Source: Nocardia arthritidis
GTDB taxonomy: Bacteria > Actinomycetota > Actinomycetes > Mycobacteriales > Mycobacteriaceae
Direction of reading: 5' to 3'
NCBI RefSeq assembly: GCF_011801145.1
Contig: NZ_CP046172.1
Location: forward strand, 4,402,001-4,466,000
Length of the DNA stretch: 64,000 bases
Below the pieces are notes generated by a model. It was not told the origin of the DNA and searched no databases. It saw only the letters and a list, made by a program, of their open reading frames with translations. The position numbers and the translations under genes are program-made. Below are positions 8,955 through 16,174 of the stretch, piece by piece; position 1 is the stretch's first letter; every line of letters begins with the position of its first letter.

Positions 8955-8966
8955 GCCGGTAGCGAA

Positions 8967-9386
8967 TCAGCGCTCGATCTTGCGCAGCAGATCGCGCAGC
9001 GCGGACAAATCGCCGGGTGCGAGCGCCGCCAGCGCGGGCGGCGCCGGATCCGGCGTGGCGTACGCGTCGGTCAGCGCCGCGCGTCCCCGCTCGGTGATGG
9101 TGACCAGTTTGCAGCGCCGGTTCTCCGGGCTGATCTCGCGCACCACCAGCCCCCGGTCCACCAGGTCGTTGACGACGACGGTGGTCGCCGGTTTGTCCAT
9201 CATCGCCGCATCGGCGAGCTGGGACATGGTCAGCGGGCCCGAGCGCAGCCGCTTGAGCACGCGAACCCGGCTGAACTGCAAGCCCGTTCGCTCGGATATC
9301 GCGCGCTTCCATTGGTCGCGGGTATCCATCACGAGGTGGGTGAGCATGGCCCAGACCTCGTCGGAGGTGGGGGCGTCAGTGGACAT
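8967..9386 (-). CDS. MarR family transcriptional regulator
   Basis: A 139-residue winged-helix regulator. LTMSQLADAAMMDKPATTVVVNDLVDRGLVVRE is split here into the recognition helix region (MMDKPATTVVVNDL) and the wing, whose RRCKLVTITERG segment contains the usual ERG turn. It is co-transcribed with, and overlaps by 11 bp, the upstream MFS exporter gene, the standard arrangement for a repressor released by the substrate of the pump. The probable operator lies at 10738-10778. Confidence 0.93.
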   Translation of the reverse strand: MSTDAPTSDEVWAMLTHLVMDTRDQWKRAISERTGLQFSRVRVLKRLRSGPLTMSQLADAAMMDKPATTVVVNDLVDRGLVVREISPENRRCKLVTITERGRAALTDAYATPDPAPPALAALAPGDLSALRDLLRKIER

Positions 9387-10752
9387 CCTGGAGCACTTTC
9401 TGATCGAGCATCGGGGCGACCGCCGCCTGTGATCGGCGCGCCCATGCGGTATTCGCGACGATCCCGAGTATGGCGATGCCCGCGGCGCCCGGCGCGATCA
9501 CCCACCACACACCGGTCGTGCCGAGTACGCCGCACAGCGCGACGCCGATGCTGACGCCCACCTGGCGGCTGGTGGATGCCACCGCGGCGGCCGCGCCCGC
9601 GCGGTCCAGCGGCATTCCGCTGACGGCCGCGGTGGTGATCGGCGCGTTGACCGAACCGAAGCCGATGCCGAATATCGCGAAGACGATGATCAACATCCAG
9701 ATCGGCGTATCCGGGGTCAGCTGGGTCAGCGCGAGCGCGGCGACCGCCATGGCGATACCCGATACCAGCAGCGACGGCTTGGTGCCGAGCCGTCCGACGA
9801 GCCGACCGGACAGCGGCGAGGCCACCAGCGTCGCCGCGGCCATCGCGACATACAGCAGTCCGGTATGCACCGCCGAATATCCGCGCACCGTCTGCAGATA
9901 CAGCGAACCGGTGAACAGGAACGCGCCTAAGCCCGCGAAGGCGAATACCGCGACGACGGTGGCCGAGGCGAACGGGACGCTGCGGAAGAAGCGCAGATCG
10001 ATGAACGGATCCTTGCGCCTGCGCTCGTACCAGATGAACGCGGCGATGGCGGCGGCCGCGGCGGCGAACATCGCGGGCATCCGCTCGATCAGCCCGTAGA
10101 CCAGCGTGAACATGAAGGCGATGGCCAGCAGCTGGCCGACCGGATCGATATCGCGCACCCGGTTCGACTTCGATTCCGGCACATAGACGGTGGTGAGCAG
10201 CACGGCGACGGCGCAGATCGGCAGGTTGATCCAGAACACCGACTGCCAGCCGAACAGATCGATCAGCCCGCCGCCGACGATCGGCCCGAGCGCCATCGAG
10301 ATGCCGACCACCGCACCCCAAATGCCAACGGCGCGAGCGCGTTCCATCTTGCCGGTGAATACCGTTGTGATGATCGACATGGCCACCGGGTTGAGCATCG
10401 AGCCGCCGATGGCCTGCACGAAGCGCGCGGCGATCAGGATGTCGATATTCGGTGCGAGGCTGCACAGCAGCGAGCCGAGCGCGAAGGTCACCAGCCCGAT
10501 CCGGAACAGCCGCCGCCTGCCGAATCGGTCGGCGGTGGCGCCGGCCAACATGAGCAGGCTGGCCAGGGTGAGGGTGTAGATGTCGATGATCCATTGCAGC
10601 CGGGGCAGCGGCGCGTGCAGCTGGTCGCGGATGGCGGGTATGGCGACGTTCACGATGGTCGCGTCCATGGAGGCGATCAGCAGGCTCAGACAGCAGGTGG
10701 CCAGGATGATCGCCTTGCGGCGCTGCGACAACCCCTCAACAGTTGTGTTCAC
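9376..10752 (-). CDS. MFS drug transporter, DHA2 (EmrB/QacA) type
   Basis: A 458-residue integral membrane protein with a hydrophobic pattern of 12-14 helices. MDATIVNVAIPAI near the N-terminus is the motif D1-like signature of DHA2 exporters; LMLAGATADRFGRRRLFRIG is motif A between helices 2 and 3; ALGPIVGGGLIDLFGW resembles the antiporter motif C. It probably exports a drug or toxic metabolite with proton exchange. The GTG start lies inside the proposed MarR operator and no ribosome site precedes it, which points to a leaderless transcript. It leads the operon with marR. Confidence 0.9.
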   Translation of the reverse strand: MNTTVEGLSQRRKAIILATCCLSLLIASMDATIVNVAIPAIRDQLHAPLPRLQWIIDIYTLTLASLLMLAGATADRFGRRRLFRIGLVTFALGSLLCSLAPNIDILIAARFVQAIGGSMLNPVAMSIITTVFTGKMERARAVGIWGAVVGISMALGPIVGGGLIDLFGWQSVFWINLPICAVAVLLTTVYVPESKSNRVRDIDPVGQLLAIAFMFTLVYGLIERMPAMFAAAAAAIAAFIWYERRRKDPFIDLRFFRSVPFASATVVAVFAFAGLGAFLFTGSLYLQTVRGYSAVHTGLLYVAMAAATLVASPLSGRLVGRLGTKPSLLVSGIAMAVAALALTQLTPDTPIWMLIIVFAIFGIGFGSVNAPITTAAVSGMPLDRAGAAAAVASTSRQVGVSIGVALCGVLGTTGVWWVIAPGAAGIAILGIVANTAWARRSQAAVAPMLDQKVLQDVH

Positions 10753-10778
10753 ACAATGATTGTGTAGTCACAACTGTT
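10738..10778. promoter_or_regulatory. Nested palindromic MarR operator over the MFS start codon
   Basis: AACAGTTGTG (10738-10747) and CACAACTGTT (10769-10778) are exact inverted repeats. Between them ACACAATGATTGTGT (10751-10765) is itself a perfect palindrome around a central G. The two nested symmetries are of MarR-site size, and the GTG start of the exporter (10750-10752, minus strand) falls inside. Binding here would block initiation of the exporter-marR operon. Confidence 0.75.
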
Positions 10779-10918
10779 CCGAGCGCAAGGGCGCCGGTTC
10801 TTCAGCCGACCCTCAGAAAATCGGGGTGCGATCCGTAATAGCGTGGAGGAGTGGTCATCGCGAGATCCGATGGCTGAGGTGAAATACGTTGGGTAAGTGA
10901 GTGATTCGAGGAGAAGTC

Positions 10919-11260
10919 ATGAATCGTCGGAAACGCGTCGGCGGCGCGCTGCTAGCCGCTGGAGTGCTCGGCGTGACGCTGGTCACCGGATTCGGCGCGG
11001 GGGCCGCGGCCGCCGATCCCGTCCAGTGCAATCCGCAAGCCCGCGCCCAGGCGCTGGCCCAGAGCAGGTCCAATGTGTCGGCGTATCTGGCCGGACACCC
11101 CGATGTGGCCGCGGAGGTGGCGAAGATCAAGGGTCTGCCCAAGGATCAACGCAAGCAGGAGCGTCACGAATACTTCCGCAGCCACCCGGCGGTGGCCAAC
11201 GATATGAAGGCGGCGCTCCAGCCGATCCGGGACTACCGGCAGGCGTGCCATCCGAAGTGA
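10919..11260 (+). CDS. Hemophore-related (heme-binding) secreted protein
   Basis: A 113-residue protein with a signal peptide ending near GAAAADP (about residue 33). The mature part has two cysteines (VQCN and QACHP) bracketing a helical region with YLAGHPDVAAEV and YFRSHPAVANDM. That arrangement matches the mycobacterial hemophore-related family (Rv0203-like), small secreted proteins proposed to carry heme. GAGGAGAAG precedes the ATG at 10919; an earlier in-frame ATG at 10901 lacks a ribosome site. It is 28 bp upstream of the response regulator gene on the same strand. Confidence 0.8.
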   Translation: MNRRKRVGGALLAAGVLGVTLVTGFGAGAAAADPVQCNPQARAQALAQSRSNVSAYLAGHPDVAAEVAKIKGLPKDQRKQERHEYFRSHPAVANDMKAALQPIRDYRQACHPK

Positions 11261-11288
11261 TCCGGCCCGCCCGCCCGAAGGAGGCGAG

Positions 11289-11972
11289 ATGTGCGCGCGG
11301 GTGCTGGTGGTCGAGGACGGTGCGGCCATCCGGGCGGCGGTCGCGGCGGCGTTGCGCGACGCGGGCCACGAGGTGCTGGCCCGCCCCGACGGGCAGCGGC
11401 TCGAACACGATCTGACCGACTTCCGGCCGGATCTGGTCGTCCTCGACATCATGCTGCCCGGCCGCGACGGCTTCCAACTGCTGGAGGTGATCCGCCGCCG
11501 CAGCGCCGCCGGTGTGCTGATGCTGACCGCGCGCGACGCCGTTCCGGACCGATTGCGCGGATTATCCAGCGGTGCGGACGATTACGTGCTGAAGCCGTTC
11601 GTGCTCGCCGAACTCATCGCCCGGGTGGACGCGGTGGGGCGCAGGCTGGGCCGCATCGCGGCCACCGTACAAGTCGGCGATCTGGTGGTGGACCCGGACG
11701 CCGGCCTGGTGACCCGCGCCGGAACGCCGATCACCTTGACCCCCACCGAATTCGCCGTGCTGCGCCACCTCGCCGAACAGCGCGACCGCATCGTCACCAA
11801 AACCCAGATCCTCACGGCCGTATGGGGTTACGAGAACTACGACGACAATCTGGTCGAGGTCTACATCAGCGCGCTGCGCCGCAAGCTGGAGGCGCACGGC
11901 GACCGGTTGATCCACACGGTGCGCGGGCGCGGATTCGTCATGCGCGCCGATGCCGCCGAGCCGCCGGAGTGA
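11289..11972 (+). CDS. OmpR/PhoB family response regulator
   Basis: A 227-residue two-domain regulator. The receiver has Asp10, the phosphoacceptor Asp53 in VVLDIMLPGRDG, Thr80 and Lys102 in VLKPF. The C-terminal winged helix includes LTPTEFAVLRHLAEQ and the recognition segment NLVEVYISALRRKL, ending at TVRGRGFVMR, as in all OmpR/PhoB proteins. A strong GGAGG ribosome site precedes the ATG. Its partner kinase lies downstream. The regulon is unknown, but the hemophore-like gene directly upstream is an obvious candidate target. Confidence 0.95.
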   Translation: MCARVLVVEDGAAIRAAVAAALRDAGHEVLARPDGQRLEHDLTDFRPDLVVLDIMLPGRDGFQLLEVIRRRSAAGVLMLTARDAVPDRLRGLSSGADDYVLKPFVLAELIARVDAVGRRLGRIAATVQVGDLVVDPDAGLVTRAGTPITLTPTEFAVLRHLAEQRDRIVTKTQILTAVWGYENYDDNLVEVYISALRRKLEAHGDRLIHTVRGRGFVMRADAAEPPE

Positions 11973-11985
11973 GCCGGAGGACGTG

Positions 11986-12216
11986 ATGACGCGCACCGGG
12001 GGCGCGCCGGTCGATAGCATCGGACGATGGTCGACGCCGATGGCCGCCCAGCCCCACCGCCAGCGCCTGTTCCGGGCGTCGCTGACGCCGGTTCGGATTC
12101 CGCGGCCGCGCCGAATGCCGCCGATCGCCGTTCCGCTCACTCGTCAGTTCCGGATGCCCCCGGCCTGGCGGCGCATGCGTCCGTGGTTGTGCCGGGTGCC
12201 GATGGTGCGCAGATGA
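11986..12216 (+). CDS. Possible 76-residue basic ORF between regulator and kinase genes
   Basis: An ATG at 11986 with a good GGAGG-type ribosome site opens a 76-codon frame whose TGA overlaps the ATG at 12213 of the kinase gene. Third codon positions are mostly G or C, as in real genes here. The product would be very rich in Arg, Pro and Met with no recognisable domain, which is also what a shadow frame gives. The alternative is that this DNA encodes a 62-residue Ala/Pro-rich N-terminal extension of the kinase in another frame. It is listed as a possibility only. Confidence 0.25.
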   Translation: MTRTGGAPVDSIGRWSTPMAAQPHRQRLFRASLTPVRIPRPRRMPPIAVPLTRQFRMPPAWRRMRPWLCRVPMVRR

Positions 12217-13544
12217 TCCGGCGGCCCGCGAGCCTGTCGACGGTATCGCTGCGGCGGCGGGTCACCGCGATCTCGGTGGTGCTGGTGGCGATCGCGCTCG
12301 CGGCGCTGGTCGTATTGGCGAACGCGCTGTTCGGGCTGGTCGCCGACCGGGGAATGAACGCGATCCTCACCGACCGGATGCGCGAGGCGCGGGAGCTGTC
12401 GGCGCGCGGTGTTCCGGCGCAGCAGTTGGTGTTCGAACTGGACCAGCGGTCGGTGCGCGCCCGGCTGGTGCTGCCCGACGGGCAGGTGCTCGGCAGCCTG
12501 ACCGAGAAGCGAATCGCGCACGGCCAGACGATGACTCGCACCATCGAGCTGACCGGCCCGGCCATCGGCAGGGCGCGGCTGACGCTCGGCGTCGACACCG
12601 GGATACTCGCGGGCGCGCGGGCCCGGCTGTGGTGGCTGGTCGCGCTGTCCGGCACCGCCGCGCTGGTGGCGACGGCGCTGGCGCTGAGTATCGGCGTCGG
12701 CCGCGCGCTCGCGCCGCTGGACACCATGACCCGGCTGGCCCGCGAGATCGCGCACGGCCGCAGGGGAATTCGGCTCGCGCCGACCCGCGCCGACACCGAA
12801 TTGGGCCGCACCGCAGCGGCTTTCGATGAAATGCTGGACGAGCTGGAGGGTGCGGAGGCGCGCGCCATCGCCGCCGAGGAGCGCACCCGCACCTTCGTCG
12901 CCGACGCCGCGCACGAATTGCGCACGCCCATCACGGGAATAGCCGCGGTGGCCGAGGCGGTGCTGCGCGAATCGCCGGACGCCGATCCCGAGGAGCGGGA
13001 GCGGCTGCATCTGCTGCTGGTGCGCGAGGCGCATCGGGCCGGACGGCTCGTCGACGATCTGCTGGATCTGGCCAGGATCGATGCGGGTGCGCTGGAACTG
13101 CACCGGGAGCCGGTGGAATTGCGCGCGCTGGCGCAGACCCAGGTGGACCGCGTCGCGGTCCAGCATCCGGAGCTGACGGTGGCCGTCGACGGCGATGAGG
13201 TGACCGTCGGCGCGGATCCGGCGCGGATCAGCCAGATCCTGGCCAATCTGCTCGACAATGCCTGTCGCGCAACGCCTTCCGGTGGCCGCGTCACGGTGTC
13301 GATCGGCCGTCGCGCCGATATCGCCGAGGTGCTGATCACCGATACCGGCGTCGGCGTCCCGGATGCCGAGCGGGAACGCATCTTCGATCGACTGGTCCGG
13401 CTCGACCGCGATCGCGGCCGAGCCACGGGTGGTTCCGGCCTCGGGCTGCCCATCGCGCGCGGTTACGCCCGCGCGCATGGTGGCGAATTGGCCTGTCTGC
13501 CAGCCGATTCGGGTGCGGAGTTCCTGCTGACGCTGCCGGTGTAG
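12213..13544 (+). CDS. Sensor histidine kinase with HAMP domain
   Basis: A 443-residue membrane kinase from the ATG at 12213. Transmembrane segment 1 (about 20-45) and segment 2 (about 138-162) flank an extracytoplasmic domain; a HAMP domain follows, then DAAHELRTPI with the phosphorylated His234, an N-box NLLDNA, G1 DTGVGVP and G2 GGSGLGL. It phosphorylates the adjacent OmpR-type regulator. The frame is open back to an ATG at 12027, which would add an Ala/Pro-rich 62-residue extension; I prefer 12213 because the protein then begins with the usual short basic segment before helix 1, but neither start has a clear ribosome site. Confidence 0.92.
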   Translation: MIRRPASLSTVSLRRRVTAISVVLVAIALAALVVLANALFGLVADRGMNAILTDRMREARELSARGVPAQQLVFELDQRSVRARLVLPDGQVLGSLTEKRIAHGQTMTRTIELTGPAIGRARLTLGVDTGILAGARARLWWLVALSGTAALVATALALSIGVGRALAPLDTMTRLAREIAHGRRGIRLAPTRADTELGRTAAAFDEMLDELEGAEARAIAAEERTRTFVADAAHELRTPITGIAAVAEAVLRESPDADPEERERLHLLLVREAHRAGRLVDDLLDLARIDAGALELHREPVELRALAQTQVDRVAVQHPELTVAVDGDEVTVGADPARISQILANLLDNACRATPSGGRVTVSIGRRADIAEVLITDTGVGVPDAERERIFDRLVRLDRDRGRATGGSGLGLPIARGYARAHGGELACLPADSGAEFLLTLPV

Positions 13545-13577
13545 GCGAGCGCGTCAAGGGGGTTTGCAACCACACCG

Positions 13578-13607
13578 TTGACTTGTTGTTGCGACAACAG
13601 TTACTGT
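13578..13607 (+). promoter_or_regulatory. Sigma-70-type promoter of the SRPBCC-marR operon
   Basis: TTGACT at 13578-13583 and TACTGT at 13602-13607 are separated by 18 bp and lie about 30 bp before the start codon. The spacer is occupied almost wholly by the left arm of the long palindrome, so a bound repressor would exclude RNA polymerase. Confidence 0.55.
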
Positions 13608-13621
13608 TGTCGCAACAACAA
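13583..13621. promoter_or_regulatory. Perfect 18-bp inverted repeat, probable MarR operator
   Basis: Positions 13583-13600 and 13604-13621 are exact reverse complements across a 3-nt centre (TTA). The core reads GTTGTTGCGACAACAG and its complement, and each arm contains a smaller symmetric TTGTTGCGACAA element. The site overlaps the promoter and ends just before the AAGGAG ribosome site. The marR gene is the second gene of the operon, so autorepression is likely. Confidence 0.75.
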
Positions 13622-13637
13622 CTAAGGAGTTGCCCAG

Positions 13638-14087
13638 ATGTACGTCATCGCCGAAGAATCCATCATCACCGGGGATATCGCGCAGATCTGGCAGGCCGCC
13701 ACCGACGTCGAGAACTGGCCGTCCTGGGATCCGCACGAGCAGGCGGCCCGCATCGACGGCCCGTTCGAGCCGGGCACCCAGGGATGGGTGAAGCCCAAGG
13801 GTGCGCCCGCCGGGCCGTTCATGCTGGTGGCGGTCGAACCGGAGCGCTCGTGGACCAGCGAGGCGGCCATCCCGTTCGGCAAGATCCGCGGCCACTACAC
13901 CTACGACCCGCTCGGCGACGGTACTGTCCGAGTCGCCAAGCGCATGGAGGTGCACGGACCGTTCGTCCCGATCTTCCGGCTCATCTGGGAGCGGGGGATC
14001 CGCACCGATATGCGCCTGACCATGGCCGCGCTGGAAAAGGAGGCGCGGCGCCTGACCATCGCGAAGGAGGACGCCGACCGTGGCTGA
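13638..14087 (+). CDS. SRPBCC family (START-like) protein
   Basis: A 149-residue protein with the polyketide-cyclase/START-like pattern: an N-terminal strand (YVIAEESIITGDIAQIW), the WPSWDPHE segment seen in many SRPBCC proteins, and a long C-terminal helix. These proteins bind hydrophobic ligands in a helix-grip cavity, sometimes with cyclase or dehydratase activity. AAGGAG precedes the ATG. The stop overlaps the marR start by 8 bp, so ligand binding or modification by this protein may be linked to the repressor's inducer; that link is inference. Confidence 0.85.
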   Translation: MYVIAEESIITGDIAQIWQAATDVENWPSWDPHEQAARIDGPFEPGTQGWVKPKGAPAGPFMLVAVEPERSWTSEAAIPFGKIRGHYTYDPLGDGTVRVAKRMEVHGPFVPIFRLIWERGIRTDMRLTMAALEKEARRLTIAKEDADRG

Positions 14088-14526
14088 ACCGCGCGGCCCG
14101 CTGATGAGTCCCGGATTCTGGCTGCATCACGCCGCACTGGAGTGGCGGGCGACGGTCGAGCGGAACCTGCGCCCGCTCGGGCTCACCCTCACCCAGTTCA
14201 ACCTGCTCGCCTCCACCGGCTGGCTGTCCCGCCACGGCGAACTGCCGACTCAGCAACAGGTCGTCGATATGGCCGGGGCCGATCGGATGATGGGCTCACG
14301 GGTGATCCGGGCGCTGGCCGAAAGCGGCTTCGTCGAACGGCATATCGACCCCGACGACGCCCGCGCGCTGCGCCTCGCGGTCACGCCGAAGGGCCGCGAG
14401 GTGGCCGGGCGCGCTATCCGCATCGTCAACGACACCGACGAGCAGATCTTCGGCCCCGATGCCGATTCGCTCCGCGCCCAGCTGCAAACCATTGCGGCGC
14501 AACGGCTTCCGCACCTGACGGACTGA
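14080..14526 (+). CDS. MarR family transcriptional regulator
   Basis: A 148-residue regulator with a GTG start and a GAAGGAGG ribosome site inside the preceding gene. LTLTQFNLLASTGWLS leads to the helix-turn-helix (TQQQVVDMAGADRMMGSRV) and the wing containing DDARALRLAVTPKG. It is translationally coupled to the SRPBCC gene and probably binds the long palindrome upstream of the operon. Confidence 0.92.
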   Translation: MAEPRGPLMSPGFWLHHAALEWRATVERNLRPLGLTLTQFNLLASTGWLSRHGELPTQQQVVDMAGADRMMGSRVIRALAESGFVERHIDPDDARALRLAVTPKGREVAGRAIRIVNDTDEQIFGPDADSLRAQLQTIAAQRLPHLTD

Positions 14527-14533
14527 ATCTCCG

Positions 14534-16024
14534 TTACGAGGACGCGCCGAACTTGTCGGCCCGCGCGATGGCGAGCGAGCGCCAGAGCTGGCTCTCCATC
14601 GAATCGAAGACGACATCGACGAGATGCGTCGCCAGTTCCTGTGTCGCCCTGCTGAGCCGGGCGGGCGGGCGATGCGGTCCGGCCGGGCTGGTCGGCGGAT
14701 CGTGTCTGCCGGACAGGTAGTCCAGTTGTTTGCCGGTGTCGTGTTCGATCGCCCGCGCCAGCCGGGAGGTCTGGCGGAAGAATTCCTCCCCGGTCGATTC
14801 CAGCGCCGTCATCAGCCACCAGCGCACCGCCGGATCATCATGTCGCAGTGCCAATTTGGCGAATTCGATCATATGCTCCCGGTGCACGTCCATATCCGGA
14901 TCGAGGAAGATGAACCGCAGGGCCTGCGATGCGGAGAAACCGAGCAGATCGTCGAGTTCCAGTGTGTCCCAATCGGTGAGGAACAGGTCGCTGTGCGCGG
15001 ACAGGCGGGCGGCCCAGTCGTTGATCGCGCGGCGCGCCGGATCGGCCGCCTCCGGATAGGGCATGGCGTATTTGTTGAGATCCCGGTAACCGAATATGTC
15101 CATCAGCCACATCGGGATGAAGCGCCGGAGCCGGGCCGAGGGCCGGATGCCGTCGTCCGCGCGCAGCCACGCGTAGAACGGGTGCGCGGCGGCGCGGGCC
15201 TTGCGCATCTCGAGGTGCTGTGCGACGAGCGCGTCCCGGTTGTCGATCGGAATCACCTGCAGCGGCGGGGCATTCCAGTTCGCGAGGGCTCGGGGGCGCG
15301 GCGCGGGCCGCGTCGGCGTGGTGTCGGTATCGATATACCGCTCGGCGTAGTCGAGGAAGGCGTCGAAGATCCGATCGAAGATATCGGCCATCCTGGCGCA
15401 CACCGCCGCGGTCCGGGCGCGGCGATCCGGGTCGAGGATATGGTCCTCGAATACACCCTCGACATTGCCGACGTGCCCGGTCTCCAGATCGAGGTGATAG
15501 GTGCCGAAGTAGCGGTAGTCGAGGCCGGTGTGCCGGGCCAGCTCCGCGGCGACCCGGGCGGTGTTGTCCAGGAAGACATGTCCGGCGGCCTCGCCCGCCT
15601 CGGAGTGCCCGAACCGGACCAGCGCGTCATCGTCGTCCTCGACCGCCAGCGAGACGAATTCGATTCCGCTGCGCCGGAATACCTCCTGCTCCGGCGAGAG
15701 GAACAGCCACCAGAGCGTATCGCTGGTCCGCCAGTTCAGCCGCCGGTCCAATTCGAGTTTGTCCCAGTCCTCCAGGAACATGCGTGAGTGCTTCTCGTCC
15801 TCCCAGGTGCCGAGATCGATGACCCATTCGAACTCGTTGCGCGGCTTGGGAAATCGGAGCACCCATCGGTTCATGTCGCGGAACTGCATGATGAAGAAGG
15901 CGCCCATCGGAGCGAACCGCAGCCGCTGCTGCGGCGGGAGCGGACTCGACTGTAGCCAGTGGAAGAATGGGTGCCGGGTGAACTGTTCTTGGCGCGTATC
16001 CCGCAGCGCCATGATTTCTTTCAT
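14534..16024 (-). CDS. Two-domain protein resembling heme-oxygenase-fold (HDO-like) enzymes
   Basis: A 496-residue protein made of two related halves (about 10-250 and 260-470). Both begin with a helix containing HPF(F/Y)xWL, continue through FxxMGAFFIMQFRDMN or FIPMWLMDIFGYRDLN, then a helix with FLEDWDKLELD or FLTDWDTLELD, and end with paired helices. This is the layout of small heme-oxygenase-like oxidases. The first half keeps WEDEKHSRMF, FGHSEAGEAAGH and LDLETGH, possible metal-ligand segments; the second half has YLSGRH where the first has ETGH and so may be inactive. The chosen ATG avoids overlap with the divergent P450 gene; the frame is open 85 codons further. The reaction is unknown. 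Confidence 0.6.
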   Translation of the reverse strand: MKEIMALRDTRQEQFTRHPFFHWLQSSPLPPQQRLRFAPMGAFFIMQFRDMNRWVLRFPKPRNEFEWVIDLGTWEDEKHSRMFLEDWDKLELDRRLNWRTSDTLWWLFLSPEQEVFRRSGIEFVSLAVEDDDDALVRFGHSEAGEAAGHVFLDNTARVAAELARHTGLDYRYFGTYHLDLETGHVGNVEGVFEDHILDPDRRARTAAVCARMADIFDRIFDAFLDYAERYIDTDTTPTRPAPRPRALANWNAPPLQVIPIDNRDALVAQHLEMRKARAAAHPFYAWLRADDGIRPSARLRRFIPMWLMDIFGYRDLNKYAMPYPEAADPARRAINDWAARLSAHSDLFLTDWDTLELDDLLGFSASQALRFIFLDPDMDVHREHMIEFAKLALRHDDPAVRWWLMTALESTGEEFFRQTSRLARAIEHDTGKQLDYLSGRHDPPTSPAGPHRPPARLSRATQELATHLVDVVFDSMESQLWRSLAIARADKFGASS

Positions 16025-16076
16025 GATCGTGCCTGCTTTTACACGGAAATGTTCGTGGTAGGCCGCACGGCAGTGT

Positions 16077-16091
16077 GGGCCGAAACGGCCC
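16077..16091. promoter_or_regulatory. Short perfect hairpin in the shared divergent promoter
   Basis: GGGCCG-AAA-CGGCCC lies midway in the 150-bp region separating the divergent heme-oxygenase-fold and P450 genes. It could be an operator for both genes or only a chance GC hairpin. Confidence 0.3.
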
Positions 16092-16174
16092 GACTTCACA
16101 TTGACACTCGCTGTGGTGCAGGTCAATATGAATTGTTCCGGCGAAATCCCCAGCGCGGCAAAGGGGAAGATCTC

